A stretch of 64,000 nt of DNA, taken from NCBI GenBank assembly GCA_963971425.1, contig OZ020521.1:498501-562500 (forward strand), written 5' to 3'. The translations under genes and the position numbers were made by a program. This document shows, piece by piece, positions 45,178 to 55,567 of the stretch (its first letter is position 1; every line of letters begins with the position of its first letter). The notes below the pieces were generated by a model, which saw only the letters and a list, made by a program, of their open reading frames with translations, was not told the origin of the DNA and did not search any database. This stretch comes from Bryoerythrophyllum caledonicum (Eukaryota > Streptophyta > Bryopsida > Pottiales > Pottiaceae).

Positions 45178-46545
45178 CAAGTACTTCTCCTGGTATAAGT
45201 TGGCACCATTCATTCGCAAGTCGCCCTCGTCGTGTTGGTAGTTGGGTCTACCAGAGTTAAGCCAAATTCTCCTGCAGCTTGAAATCTGGTTCCCCCACGT
45301 AGGCTGGGCATGATCAAGGTAGTTGGTGTCGTTGTAGAACTTTGAAATCCTCTGCAACTTCAGAGGATCCATTGTCCAGACAACGTATGCATCCCAATGG
45401 CACAGGTTCCGCTTGCGCTGCTCTCCGCATTGCTCAACACGTTGAAGCCTTCGGGAAGCTTCGACACTGTGTTGACCGTTGATGAGCATGAACTTCCCAT
45501 CCTTGATATCGTCCCAGGAACTGGCCTTCCGCGTGATTGGCTCTCCAGCGTCATCGATCGGGCAGATGCAAATCTTCTGGCGCTGGTTTACTTCTCCAAG
45601 CTGGACTAGGAAGTTCATGGAGTTTCGGACTATGCCCTCCTCCATCCCACGAATCACGAACTGTGCTTTGGCGGGCACACACTGTTCGATATTTATGGTG
45701 AATGTTGACTCGAATGGGAAGCAAGACTTGCACTCCTCCCAGAACAATCTTTGGGACTCCGTAATCTTTTCGAAGTCTACTTGGGGGTCATTCTGTGATT
45801 TAACCGGCATTGCAGCCCTCGTAACAGTCGAGGTCGAACTCCCGCCGGCAGTAGCAGTCTTTTTCCGTTTCGATGGTTCGCCTAGATTTGAGGCCATCTC
45901 AGAAGCCCTCCGTGGAGCACCACGACTCGTGCTTCGAGTCGCATCTGCCACTTCCGTTGTTACCTCACCGGCTGTTGCGCTCTTCTGCTTGGGCCGACGA
46001 CGAGGAGGTGGAGCTACCGGAACCGGACGGGCCTCAAAGTTCGTCAGGAGTTGGTGAATACGTACCAATCTCCGGTTAACCTTCTCAGCGTCGTCGTTTG
46101 ACCACGGGCTGTACTTTTCAAACGCTTCACGCAACGCCCCCTGCCCATGCTTGTCGGCACCCTCAAGCAATTCGTTGAAGTCGAATTGCCCAGAAGTGTC
46201 ACAAACTTTTACAACAATGGAGTGAAAGTGCGGAAGGTCCTCTCCAACATCGTTCACGGCCTGGATACCGAGAACGATGTAATCGCGTCGACGCTGCTCC
46301 ACGAACGTCACTCTTTCATTTCTGTTTAGAGGAACGTATGGAATTTCCTCTTTCAGTTTGAACGAAAGAAGCACGTTCTTCTCCGACCTGAAGAGAGACC
46401 ATCCAAGGATGTCGGGGTTGAACGACCACAGCTTCCCGTAGTTCTTGACGACGTTGTCGATGAAAGGCAACGGGGCGACGGGATTTTCAAACTCAGAGAT
46501 GAAGTATGATGACCCCGAGTAGTCGTAGTCGTCGACGGGATCCAT
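45178..46545 (-). CDS. ParB/DGQHR-like domain exon (element 2)
   Basis: 456 codons, open throughout. N-terminal part 'MDPVDDYDYSGSSYF...' is of unknown fold. An Ala/Ser/Lys-rich linker with NLS-like PPPRRRPKQKS and PSKRKK follows. 'LFWEECKSCFPFES' matches element 1's 'KFWTECQSCFFKGD'. 'KFMLINGQHSVEASRR' lies at about 45480. 'DAYVVWTMDPLKLQRISKFYN...PTW...IWLNSGRP' closes the domain. The donor aag tac ttg|gtaagg is in phase 0. The GQHS motif suggests a ParB/Srx-like fold. Its ligand and DNA target are unknown. Confidence 0.65.
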
Positions 46546-46603
46546 CGGGAATAGCGAACTACGTACAGATATATAGGAAACGAGTGAGAATGCTAACTAA
46601 AAC

Positions 46604-47293
46604 ATCATCCTCGACTCGAGGATAGATATTAATCGAGTTCATCTTCAATTAGTTCATTTTGCACATTTATCCTCGACTCGAGGATAAAGACTCTCTATAA
46701 GTTGTCATTTTCCATATCGTACTATGACGACGACCAAATATATTGACTCTCGTGAATTATACCTGGTGAAATGGACAGAGGTTTGATTGTATCCTCGACT
46801 CGAGGATACAAAGGACTCTTGGGAAGGAGTTTCTTGTTTACTTACTGCATGCATCTATTACAGATCGATTAATATATTCTGATTTTTTAATAGAAACTTG
46901 TATTCTTTTGACTTTGGAATGCGCAGGAAACTACTGGATTGAAACGTATCCTCGACTCGAGGATACTTTAATTTGTTACAAATGTGTTTATTGTTATATT
47001 ACTTCAGGCATCAGTAAGAATGACAGAATTATTGTATGTTTTTGAATGGATCGGATTACCCTAGACTCGTAAATGAGCTGTATAGACAAGGTTGTTACTT
47101 ATCCTCGACTCGAGGATATGTTTGATAGCTTCGAAGGGATTATTTAAGCTCAATACAGACCTAAAATATTTTTAAACTGACTTTTATTCTCGAGTCGAGG
47201 ATAAACTGTAAATAGAATATTGACTCTTATCCTCGACTTGAGGATAAGCTGTAATCTGACGGACTATCTCGTATCCTCGACTCGAGGATAAAT
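46604..47293 (-). promoter_or_regulatory. Palindrome array upstream of the large gene (element 2)
   Basis: Eight sites at about 46604, 46666, 46788, 46945, 47097, 47185, 47227 and 47270, most of them perfect TATCCTCGACTCGAGGATA. Arms vary symmetrically beyond the core (TTATCC..GGATAA, GTATCC..GGATAC). Located directly upstream of the large gene's first coding exon, as in element 1 intron 1. Confidence 0.8.
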
Positions 47294-47299
47294 TGTGAT

Positions 47300-48394
47300 C
47301 CCAATTGAATCTGAAACCCTCACCCCAGAAATTACGAATTATATTATTTAGATGAGATTGAATTCAAACTTCTGCATTGCAACTCACATGAAATGAAAAT
47401 TATTACCTTTCGAATGAAATGGCAGTCTCTTGTGTGTTTGAGCTTTACAGTTGCACACAGTGCACCTATGGAACAATGTAATGTCACAGAAGTAATCCAC
47501 ACAGAAATATGCACAACGAAGCACAAAACCCTTCGAAATGGCAAAATTCTAACAAATGAAACCCTGAACGCATTTAACAACTAACCTTAAATGCAACGAA
47601 ACAATCACATTAACAAATACCTCGCAAGAAAACAAGGTTAACCGAAACCCTAACCAAAACGAAACTAAACTAAACCCTAAAACGAACTAAACCTCACGAA
47701 CACAGAACCTAACAACACACACACACCTTACAATACTCACACACCTAACGACACACACACACCTTACAATACTCACACACCTAACAACACATACACACAA
47801 ACACACACACACCTCACGAGACACACACACGAAACCCACTCACGGAACAAACACACAAAACACAACACGAAACCCACTCACGAAACCCACACACGAAACA
47901 CACACACTAACCTAACAACACTACGACCGTACAACGCACACACACCTCACACCTCACAACACAACACCTCTCAACTCACAACGTAGACCTAACACAAACT
48001 AATAGAGAGAGGAGGTTGCGCAAAAACAAACTAGGTGAGAGGTTGAAAGAGAAGAGTTTGGGAGACAAGGGTTTCATAGATAGAGAGAAGAGGTGTGAGG
48101 AGAAGATGGAAGAGAAGAGGAAGACAGAATGGTGAGAGAAGTGAGGGAGTCGCGGTGGTTCACCTCGCCGTCAAATGCCGTTTCGGGCAGCGCGCAGCGG
48201 GCAGGAGCATCGGGCAGCGGGCAGCCAAAAAAAACTCAGCAAAGGAGACTTTTACTGCATAGGGGACTTTTTATTTCCAAAGTTTTACACCACGTCTTGT
48301 AATTGAAAAATATAAAGTCCAAAGTAATGACTCAAATTTATGGGCAAAAATATAATTTTTGGTGGTTCTTTGTCACTCTACAATAACAATGGCT
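47300..48394 (-). promoter_or_regulatory. Probable promoter/leader of the element 2 large gene
   Basis: Read on the minus strand, this holds a T/G-rich leader of TGTGTG and TGAG words (47.7-48.0 kb) and telobox-like TTAGGGTTT words at about 47642-47685. Farther upstream a short GC-rich 'cgggcagcgggcag' repeat lies at 48184-48225. Composition matches the 5' leader of the element 1 gene. The small open frame at 47393-47584 has no support. Confidence 0.45.
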
Positions 48395-50140
48395 TTAAGT
48401 GTAGTGGACACCAAATGCAAACCCATATACTAATTTAAAAGTTATCCATTGATGAAATGATAATACTATACACTAAATGTCAACTACTATAGTAAATGTC
48501 AACTACTATAGCAAATGTCAATTCTATAAGTAGTGCAACATTAGGTTTTTTACTTCTGTACATTTAGTGTGTGTAACCTAGAAAATTACAATGTGTACAT
48601 TTTAAGCATCAAAATAAAGAAGATTTTGAGTGCATGTAGAAAGAAAAATAAATTGCACAAGGTATGTTTTAAAAAAATAGAACGTTCATATGGAACAAAT
48701 GGAAAATCCCCAAAAATTGACAACAAAAAACGTTCATGTGGAGAAAAATTGAAACTAGAACTACTTGATCAAAAAAATTAGACCTTTGATTTAGAAGAAA
48801 AGAGGGAAAAGAAAGGAAAATTGGATTACAAAACAACATAAATATCTAATAAAATTAGAAGTTTTCATTACATACTCATTACATATTCATTAAATATGCA
48901 GCAAAAATTCATTGAGAATTTAATAAATATTCAAGTATACATTAAATATACATTTTAAAATTATTATCTATTCATTAAGTATTCTTTCATACTTTTGCAA
49001 ATGTACATTAATTTATATATTTTAATCGTCTTAGGAAAATTAAATGTGAAACTCTACATTTTTTACTAAATGCTATTGAAGTTTTCTATCAATGATCTTA
49101 AAATATAATAATACTCAATAAGTATTCGTTAAATATACATATGTGCATTAAATATTCATCAAACATATCAATATACCTTAAAGAAACCAATTTTTTTTAC
49201 ATATTAGTATATATATTTGTTTCGATATTCTCAAATACATACAAAGATACATGAACTATTTTTGAATCTTTATAGATTTCAATATACATAATATATTCTT
49301 GAAATGCTATTGCAGTATTTTCTATATGATCTTTAAATATAATAATATACAATACGTATTCGTTAAATATACATATGTACAGTAAATATTCTTCAAACAT
49401 AGCAATATACCTTAAATAAATCAATATCCTCTAATTATTAGTATATATTCATTTCAATATTCTTAATAAGATGAAAAGATACATTAACTATTGTTTAATC
49501 TTTAAAGAATTCAATATACATATAATATTCTTGAAACATTCATTCAAGAATCTTCTATTACACTATTAAATTTAGAAATATACATTAATTATTCTTGAAA
49601 ACATTCATTCCAAAATCGTCTATATTTTCTTTAACATATAATTATTCATTAAACATTCTTGAAGCATTCATTCACAAATCACCTATGCATTTCTTAAATA
49701 TATAAATATACATGAAATATTCTTGAAACATTCATGAACATATCATCTATGCATTTCTAAAATATAAAAATATACATTAAATATTCATGAAACATTCATT
49801 CACAAGTCATCTATTTTTTCTTCAGTATAGATATTTACTTTTAATTCTCATTAGATATTCATGTTTTTAATTCAAGGACTGCCTGACATGTGAATTGGAA
49901 TAGTTAGGAATGAGAGGATAAGGAGATGAGGTTGAGGACAAGACGGGTGGAATAAATGCATGGCGGCCAATAGGCGGTTGATTGAGGGCAAACACTATTT
50001 CTCAACTTGTTACAAATTGTGGTGCTGTGGATGATTGAGGCAAATACAATGGGTACTAGGGAAGGTGGACGATTGAAAGATAATATTAATGACAATAGGA
50101 GCTAATAGTATTTGGTAACTTGTTAACAAAGAGTGTACCA
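48395..50140 (+). repeat. A/T-rich block shared with element 1
   Basis: Same-strand homologue of 17225-19380. It shares 'gtcaactactat...aaatgtcaa', 'ttttttacttctg', 'gagtgcatgtagaaa', ATTCATTAAATA tracts, 'aataaatgcatggcgg' and 'gataatattaatgacaat...aacttgttaacaaagagtgta'. No gene. The short frames here are composition artefacts. Confidence 0.6.
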
Positions 50141-50315
50141 GGGTATATACACAATTTTTAATACTACACTAAAAGCCATATTTAGTGTTGTTGTGGCAAT
50201 GTGTGAAAATCTTTTGTTGTTCTTCAAATGCATCTTTTTGCTACAAGCAATAAATGATTATGGACAATATAAAAGAAAATGTATACAACTTACTAGTGTT
50301 GAAAATCTCAAATAT

Positions 50316-52320
50316 AGTAGTGTGGCCTAGCAAAAGTATCTGGAGTTGCCGGAGGTGCTCATAAATAAACAAATTTTTAGAAATGGAATATACCATAGGT
50401 CAAGGGCACCTTCGGCACTTGGATGCCGAATAATTAATAATAGTCAAAAATGTGGGTTTGGCTTTCTAAAAGAGATTCTATAAGATTTCGGTTGGGGTTC
50501 ATAGATTACAATATTAGCTTATTTTGACGGCCTAGGGGATTGAGCCTAAGACCTGGAGCTCCCTACTTGGAGCTCTTTTGCACACACTTCCAAGAATCAA
50601 GGCTTTCCAAGCCAGAACTCCCCATTGATGTCCTTTGTGTTCAAAGATTTTGTATATTACTATTTTCTTCAATTTCCGCATTTCACTCAATAAGTTCCCA
50701 AATCATTCGGCTTTGCCTTTTTTGTATTATTATAGCCAAAGGTGCCCTTCACCTCCGATACTGTTCCATTGAAATCCAAATTGATATAGCATGTTAAGGT
50801 TCAAAAACATATTTTCTAACTATATGGAGTACTTTGAACACGTTCAGAGAACTAGTGTAAAGTAAAAAAAAAACAAGTGGAGAAATCAATATTTGAATGT
50901 ACTTGAAAAACGAGAAATAAATCGAACTTGATTGCAGCAAAAACTAACCCTTCATATGAAAAAAAAAACCTATAGAGTGGATTTAAATTCTTTATAACAC
51001 CAAAGGAATAAAAGTAATTGTACAATCTAGGTCTAATTGATTATTCTAAATGGTATTAAATTCAAAACTTTAAAATGCTTTTGTTCACTTAATAAAGAAA
51101 TTAGTGCTATCCATAAATAATATACACATAGTACTAAGAAGTTACTTTTGAAAGTGCTAATGACTGTAATGTAACTTTATGGATAATTCTAATACTTTAG
51201 AGTACACAAATACAACTTCAATTTAATAAAAATCTATAATTTATACTTACGCACTGAAATGTATGTATGTATATAAATATAGTCATGAGCAGAACAGGGA
51301 AATGGGAACCTAAAGGTGCGCATTGTGATCAAATTATTTGTCCCTAGGATTGCAAATAGAGAACTGTGCAAAATAATTCAAGAAATTAAAAAATTGTGTT
51401 CCCTTATGACTTTTATTGAAGATCACAAATATGATATTCCATTTGCAAACACATGCATGAAAATGAAAATGTACTTTGACATTTTTACTATAAAGATGTA
51501 TATAAGTATGAATATATATAAATTCATATGTACAAGCCGAACATTGGTTTTTTGAGGGAATCCATGATCAAATATAAATGTTATAATTACTTACCTTTTC
51601 TTGGCAAGCAAAAGTAACACTGAGAGGAATTTAAATGCTAGCAAATAAGTTGATCATACACCACATAGCAACTTCATAAATTTCAAAGTTCCAAATGTTT
51701 TTGTAAATTACTAAGATTAATAAATCTTTAAAACCACGTTCTTAAATACGAACAATGAAAATTCAATTCATAGTTAAATGTGTGTCTAAGACACACATAC
51801 ACACTCACACATAACACACACACACACTCATGTACAGAATTTAAGTCGACAAATGAGAAGAAGAATGGGTATGAATTAAAGTAAATTTTTCAATTTCTAA
51901 ATAAAAGAATGCAACATTGACTTTTTTTAATCAAAGAATGCCACTTTTATAAGTCAAGACGATAGTACTATGTGAATATTATTTATGGATAGCATTCGAA
52001 TAATACCAAGTGCAATATATTCACTAATGTGGATTCAAGCGGAATATATTCTCTAATGTGGATTGAAGCGGAATATATTCACGAATGTGGATTCAAGCGG
52101 AATATATTCACGAATGTGGATTCAAGCGGAATATATTCACGAATGTAGATTCAAGTGGAATATTCACGAATGTGCATTCAAGTAGAATTCAAGTGGATAT
52201 ATATCTTTATAACTCCAAGTGAATTTTGATTTCAATGAAAGAGTATAATCTATTTATAAATTTTTATTCATTGCGAGCACTTCCGGCAACTCCAAAAACT
52301 TTTGCTAGTACACACTACTA
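50316..52320. repeat. 2.0-kb segment bounded by ~45-bp inverted repeats
   Basis: The left edge 'tagtgtggcctagcaaaagt...ggagttgccggaggtgctc' pairs with the right edge 'gagcacttccggcaactccaaaaacttttgctagtacacacta' (52276-52318). No transposase is inside; the content is A/T-rich with CA microsatellites (51.79-51.83 kb). Related left-edge sequence also lies at 53215-53275. It may be a nonautonomous DNA transposon or an inverted repeat family. No target duplication was found. Confidence 0.45.
52010..52195 (+). repeat. 29-bp tandem repeat
   Basis: About six copies of 'ggaatatattcacgaatgtg' plus 'gattcaagc', period 29 bp, with the end copies diverged. Confidence 0.85.
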
Positions 52321-52719
52321 AAGACAAGTTATTTATTAAGAATTTATTGAGATCATATGGTTGGAATTAGTTATACAAATCTTTGTTTCCTTCCTTCATT
52401 ATTGCACTAGATTTTACAAATTCGAAGAATGTTTGGAGTGAAATTGATAAGGAAATATAGGTTCTACATTATAAATAATAGTTTATGTAAATTTCTTTGA
52501 AAAAGTAATTTAATCCCTAGCGTACCGTGACAGTTTTACACCGAAAACACTTCAAACTTGTTGGATTCTAGTGCAATGAACAAAGAAGGAAACAAATACT
52601 TTGACTTTTAGTCCTAACCGTACAATCTCAAATAAGACTTGCAAAGTAAGATACTCTAAGTATTTCATAAACCTTGACCGCACGGATTGAAAGATTATAG
52701 TATTTAAAGCCATGTAATT

Positions 52720-53900
52720 GGTTTGTTTTCCTCCCTGCGTTCAGTGGAATAGTACACTTTGACTTCACTTGGTGTCAAAATTTTTCACTACACAAGGTCT
52801 AATTCCGTTACGATCTTGTGAACATGACGTTAGTTCCTTACACACTAATTTTTAGAGGTAGAGGACCGGTGTAGCAAATTCAAAACAACTATGCAAGGAG
52901 TGGAGGCTCAGAATTTGTTGTTTCGCAGTTTAATTTTTTTTTTGAACTTAATATGTTTTAGATTGATAATCCTTATGGTCATTAAGAAGGTATACACTAC
53001 ATATTGTTGTGGATAAAATAGGAAAGTGAAAAATATAAAGATATCTAGGTTTTATGTGGGAAAGAAGAAGTTTTTTTGGTAACTTGCTCGACAATAAGTG
53101 ACAACGTGTGAAAATGTTTCACTTGGATTGGTATGCTATTTTTCACTAAAGACAAGAACTTTTTATCAATGGTACAAATTGAAATAATATTACTTGCAAG
53201 GATTGAGAATCTCACATTTGATATAGTGTCATAGCAAAAGTTTTTGGAGGTGACCGAGGTGTCCGCCCTCCCTTTTTGGAATTCAAAACCCTATAATTTT
53301 TTCTTCAAATGTTGAATTCAGGAAAAACTGTTTTCCCACTAAGGTCAAAACAATGGTTCATTTTCTTCCCTGCAATGAGTAGATCTGGAGAATTAGACTT
53401 CACTTTATATCAAATTTTTGCATTGTACAAGGTCTAAATCTTTTACAATTGTCTTAAGCATGCTGTTATTTCCCACACACCATTTTTTAGAGGTAAGAAA
53501 GGGGTGTAGCATATTCAAAAAAAGTGTGCAAGGAGTGGAGGTTTAAGAATTGCCATTTCACTTTTCCTTTTTTTTTAACTACGTATGTTTTTGGATGATA
53601 ATCCAAACGGTCAATAAGAAGGTTTTCACCACATATTTTCGATGAAAAAATAAAAAGTGAAAAATATGAAGATCTTGATTTCTAGAATTTATGTAGAAAA
53701 GAGGAAGTTTTTTTCCCCGTTGCCCGACAATGTGTGAAAATGTTTGACTTGGGAGAAAATGCCTTTTCACACTAAAGAGAAGACTTTTTTTAAAGTTATC
53801 TAAAGAAGGAAATATTCTTTATATGTGAAAAAACTCAATGGGAATAGAAACTTTTGTCAAGAAATTTGGAGCTTCCCGGAGTCCCCATTTTTTACTTTCA
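52720..53900 (+). repeat. Diverged ~630-bp tandem duplication
   Basis: 52720-53290 and 53350-53900 share an ordered set of landmarks. These are 'tcctccctgc/tcttccctgc', 'acttcact..gtcaaa', 'ttttagaggta', 'gcaaggagtggaggt', 'gataatcc..tggtcaataagaaggt', 'aagtgaaaaatat', 'gaggaagttttttt' and 'gacaa..gtgtgaaaatgttt'. Noncoding. Confidence 0.75.
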
Positions 53901-54220
53901 GTGGTACGAACATTCAATCCGCAAATCCAATTTTTTTCTTCAAATATCTCCACATACCTATTACTAGAGGCAATTTAGCGTAAATTATTCAATAAAATTG
54001 GAATTTTTGACAAATTTTAGGTACATGCCCGAAATCCAATTTGGCCCCGGGGGGGCAGTTGGTCCTGTAGAGGTTAAAGGCGATAAATTTGTGCCACTAC
54101 TTATCCAAAAGACTTGTTCAATGCACGCGTGGATTCCGGGCTAGTGGCGTACTGAAATTAGTGCGTATGTCGAACCAAAAATAGGACAGCGGCAGCTAAA
54201 AAGTTGGATACTGGATACCA
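53901..54220. other. Noncoding promoter-distal DNA of element 2
   Basis: No gene. A/T-rich sequence gives way to a GC-richer stretch with a G-run near 54040-54056 just before the E2F-like sites. Confidence 0.4.
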
Positions 54221-54268
54221 TTTCCCGCCCCCCAAATCCTGGAGCCGTTGGAAAGGAGTTTTCCCGCC
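54221..54268 (+). promoter_or_regulatory. Two E2F-like sites upstream of the element 2 transposase
   Basis: TTTCCCGCC at 54221 and TTTTCCCGCC at 54259, same strand as the gene, about 1.3 kb upstream of the ATG. A CT-rich stretch (54355-54385), typical of plant 5' leaders, follows. The arrangement parallels GCGGGAAA at 15375-15382 in element 1. Confidence 0.55.
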
Positions 54269-54765
54269 CAGCCCCGATTTTTGAGCTCCGCCTCGGAGAA
54301 GACTACCATATGCTCATTTTCAGAAGTTCATTTCCTACTTTTGCACCTGCTGGATTCTCTCTTCTCTCTCTCTACTCCGCTCACTGTCTTGCTTCTTTTG
54401 AGAACATTCGCAGTAGTTGTCAATACTATGTCTGAGGTTATTTGAAGTACGTTGGGTTTTTATTTGGCGCATCCTTCTGGAGTGCTCGATTTCTTCTCAA
54501 AGGTACTTCTACATCATGAGATTGTTGTCTGAGGCTGTTCATGAGCAATCGAGGGCTACTTGACCCAAGCCCATAGGCCGTCCGCATCACTGCAGTTTGT
54601 TCACACTATGTGTAGTATTTATTTCGTCGACGAAGTCATAAATATCGGTGTAGTACTTCTAATTCACTGTGGGATTTGCATGCAATTAGAAGAAAGTGTG
54701 CTGTGAATGCTCCAACACTATTCATGATCACTGTAGTGTATCACTGAACTACTTCGCAACTAAGC

Positions 54766-55428
54766 ATTTATCCTCGAGTCGAGGATAACACTGACTCTTG
54801 CCAGTTCAGCTGTCGATTAACAAATCCTACGAATGAAATCCTTATTATATTTATCCTCGGGTCGAGGATAACACTGACTTTTGCTAGTTTAGCAGTCGGT
54901 CTACGAGTCCTACGAATGAGATCCTCGTTACATTTATCCTCGGGTCGAAGATAACACTGACTCCTGCTAGTTCTGAACTTGATCAACGGATCATATGAAA
55001 GATATCCTCATTTAAGGACTGAATTTTTTTGTTCGATTGAGATTCACAATATAGTATTCTAAAGTAAAATTACTGGGTCTATCCTCGACCCAAGGATACA
55101 CCCAAGTGATGGAAAAAATCAAAGCCAATCTGAATTAAAATCAATTGTGCTTGATCACTTGAATGGATAGGTCGCCTACTCTCCTTTTATCCTTGAGTCG
55201 AGAATGTACCTATAATCGTCTATTATCAACCCGCTTGATTTTACTGTCTTTAATGTATCTTATCGAGTATTGTGTTGTCTGATGATATTTCCCGGGATCG
55301 TGCACAGATGTCGCTCTCTCTGTTCGATTCATACAACTAGTATCCTCGACTCGAGGATAGTGTTTTGGATATGTATTCATGTGTTTTTTTAATTTCTCAT
55401 TCATATCCTTGAGTCGTGGATACTCGGT
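54766..55428 (+). promoter_or_regulatory. Palindrome array upstream of the element 2 transposase
   Basis: Seven sites at about 54766, 54850, 54932, 55077, 55186, 55338 and 55402, several with one arm mutated (CTCGGGTCGAGG, CTTGAGTCGAGA). The first three are 82-84 bp apart and lie in a local tandem repeat ('aacactgactyttgcyagtt'). Located in the leader/intron just upstream of the ATG. Confidence 0.75.
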
Positions 55429-55567
55429 GAAGTTTTTTGATATTGCCTTTGTTCCTGAATGCTGTTGTCCAAATTTATATTGCTTTGGATATATGGTACT
55501 TATTAATTTGCATATTTCAATTATCTTCATTCCAGAACTAATGTCGCTTCAATCTGATGTTTTGTAG

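Larger units (their letters stand above)
40536..46545 (-). pseudogene. Large ParB-like / coiled-coil / FCP1-like HAD gene of element 2
   Basis: I read five exons: 46545-45178, 45003-43681, 43450-41774, 41534-41394 and about 41306-40536 (the last acceptor is uncertain). They form one frame of 1,760 codons with GT-AG introns. Order of parts equals element 1: unknown N-terminal domain, basic region (PPPRRRPKQKS, PSKRKK), ParB/DGQHR-like 'FMLINGQHSVEAS', middle domain, low-complexity/coiled-coil exon, and HAD. Three in-frame TAGs occur: minus-strand codons at 44973-44971, 44853-44851 and 42394-42392. None aligns with a stop in element 1. Start chosen at 46545 (MDPVDDYDYS) because an acceptor-like cgtag lies just upstream and no further coding is seen. 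Confidence 0.7.

Noticed and set aside
46604-47293. CRISPR-like array of palindromic repeats
   Set aside because: Spacing is irregular, spacers are not uniform, there are no cas genes, and the genome is eukaryotic. The sites look like dispersed binding sites.
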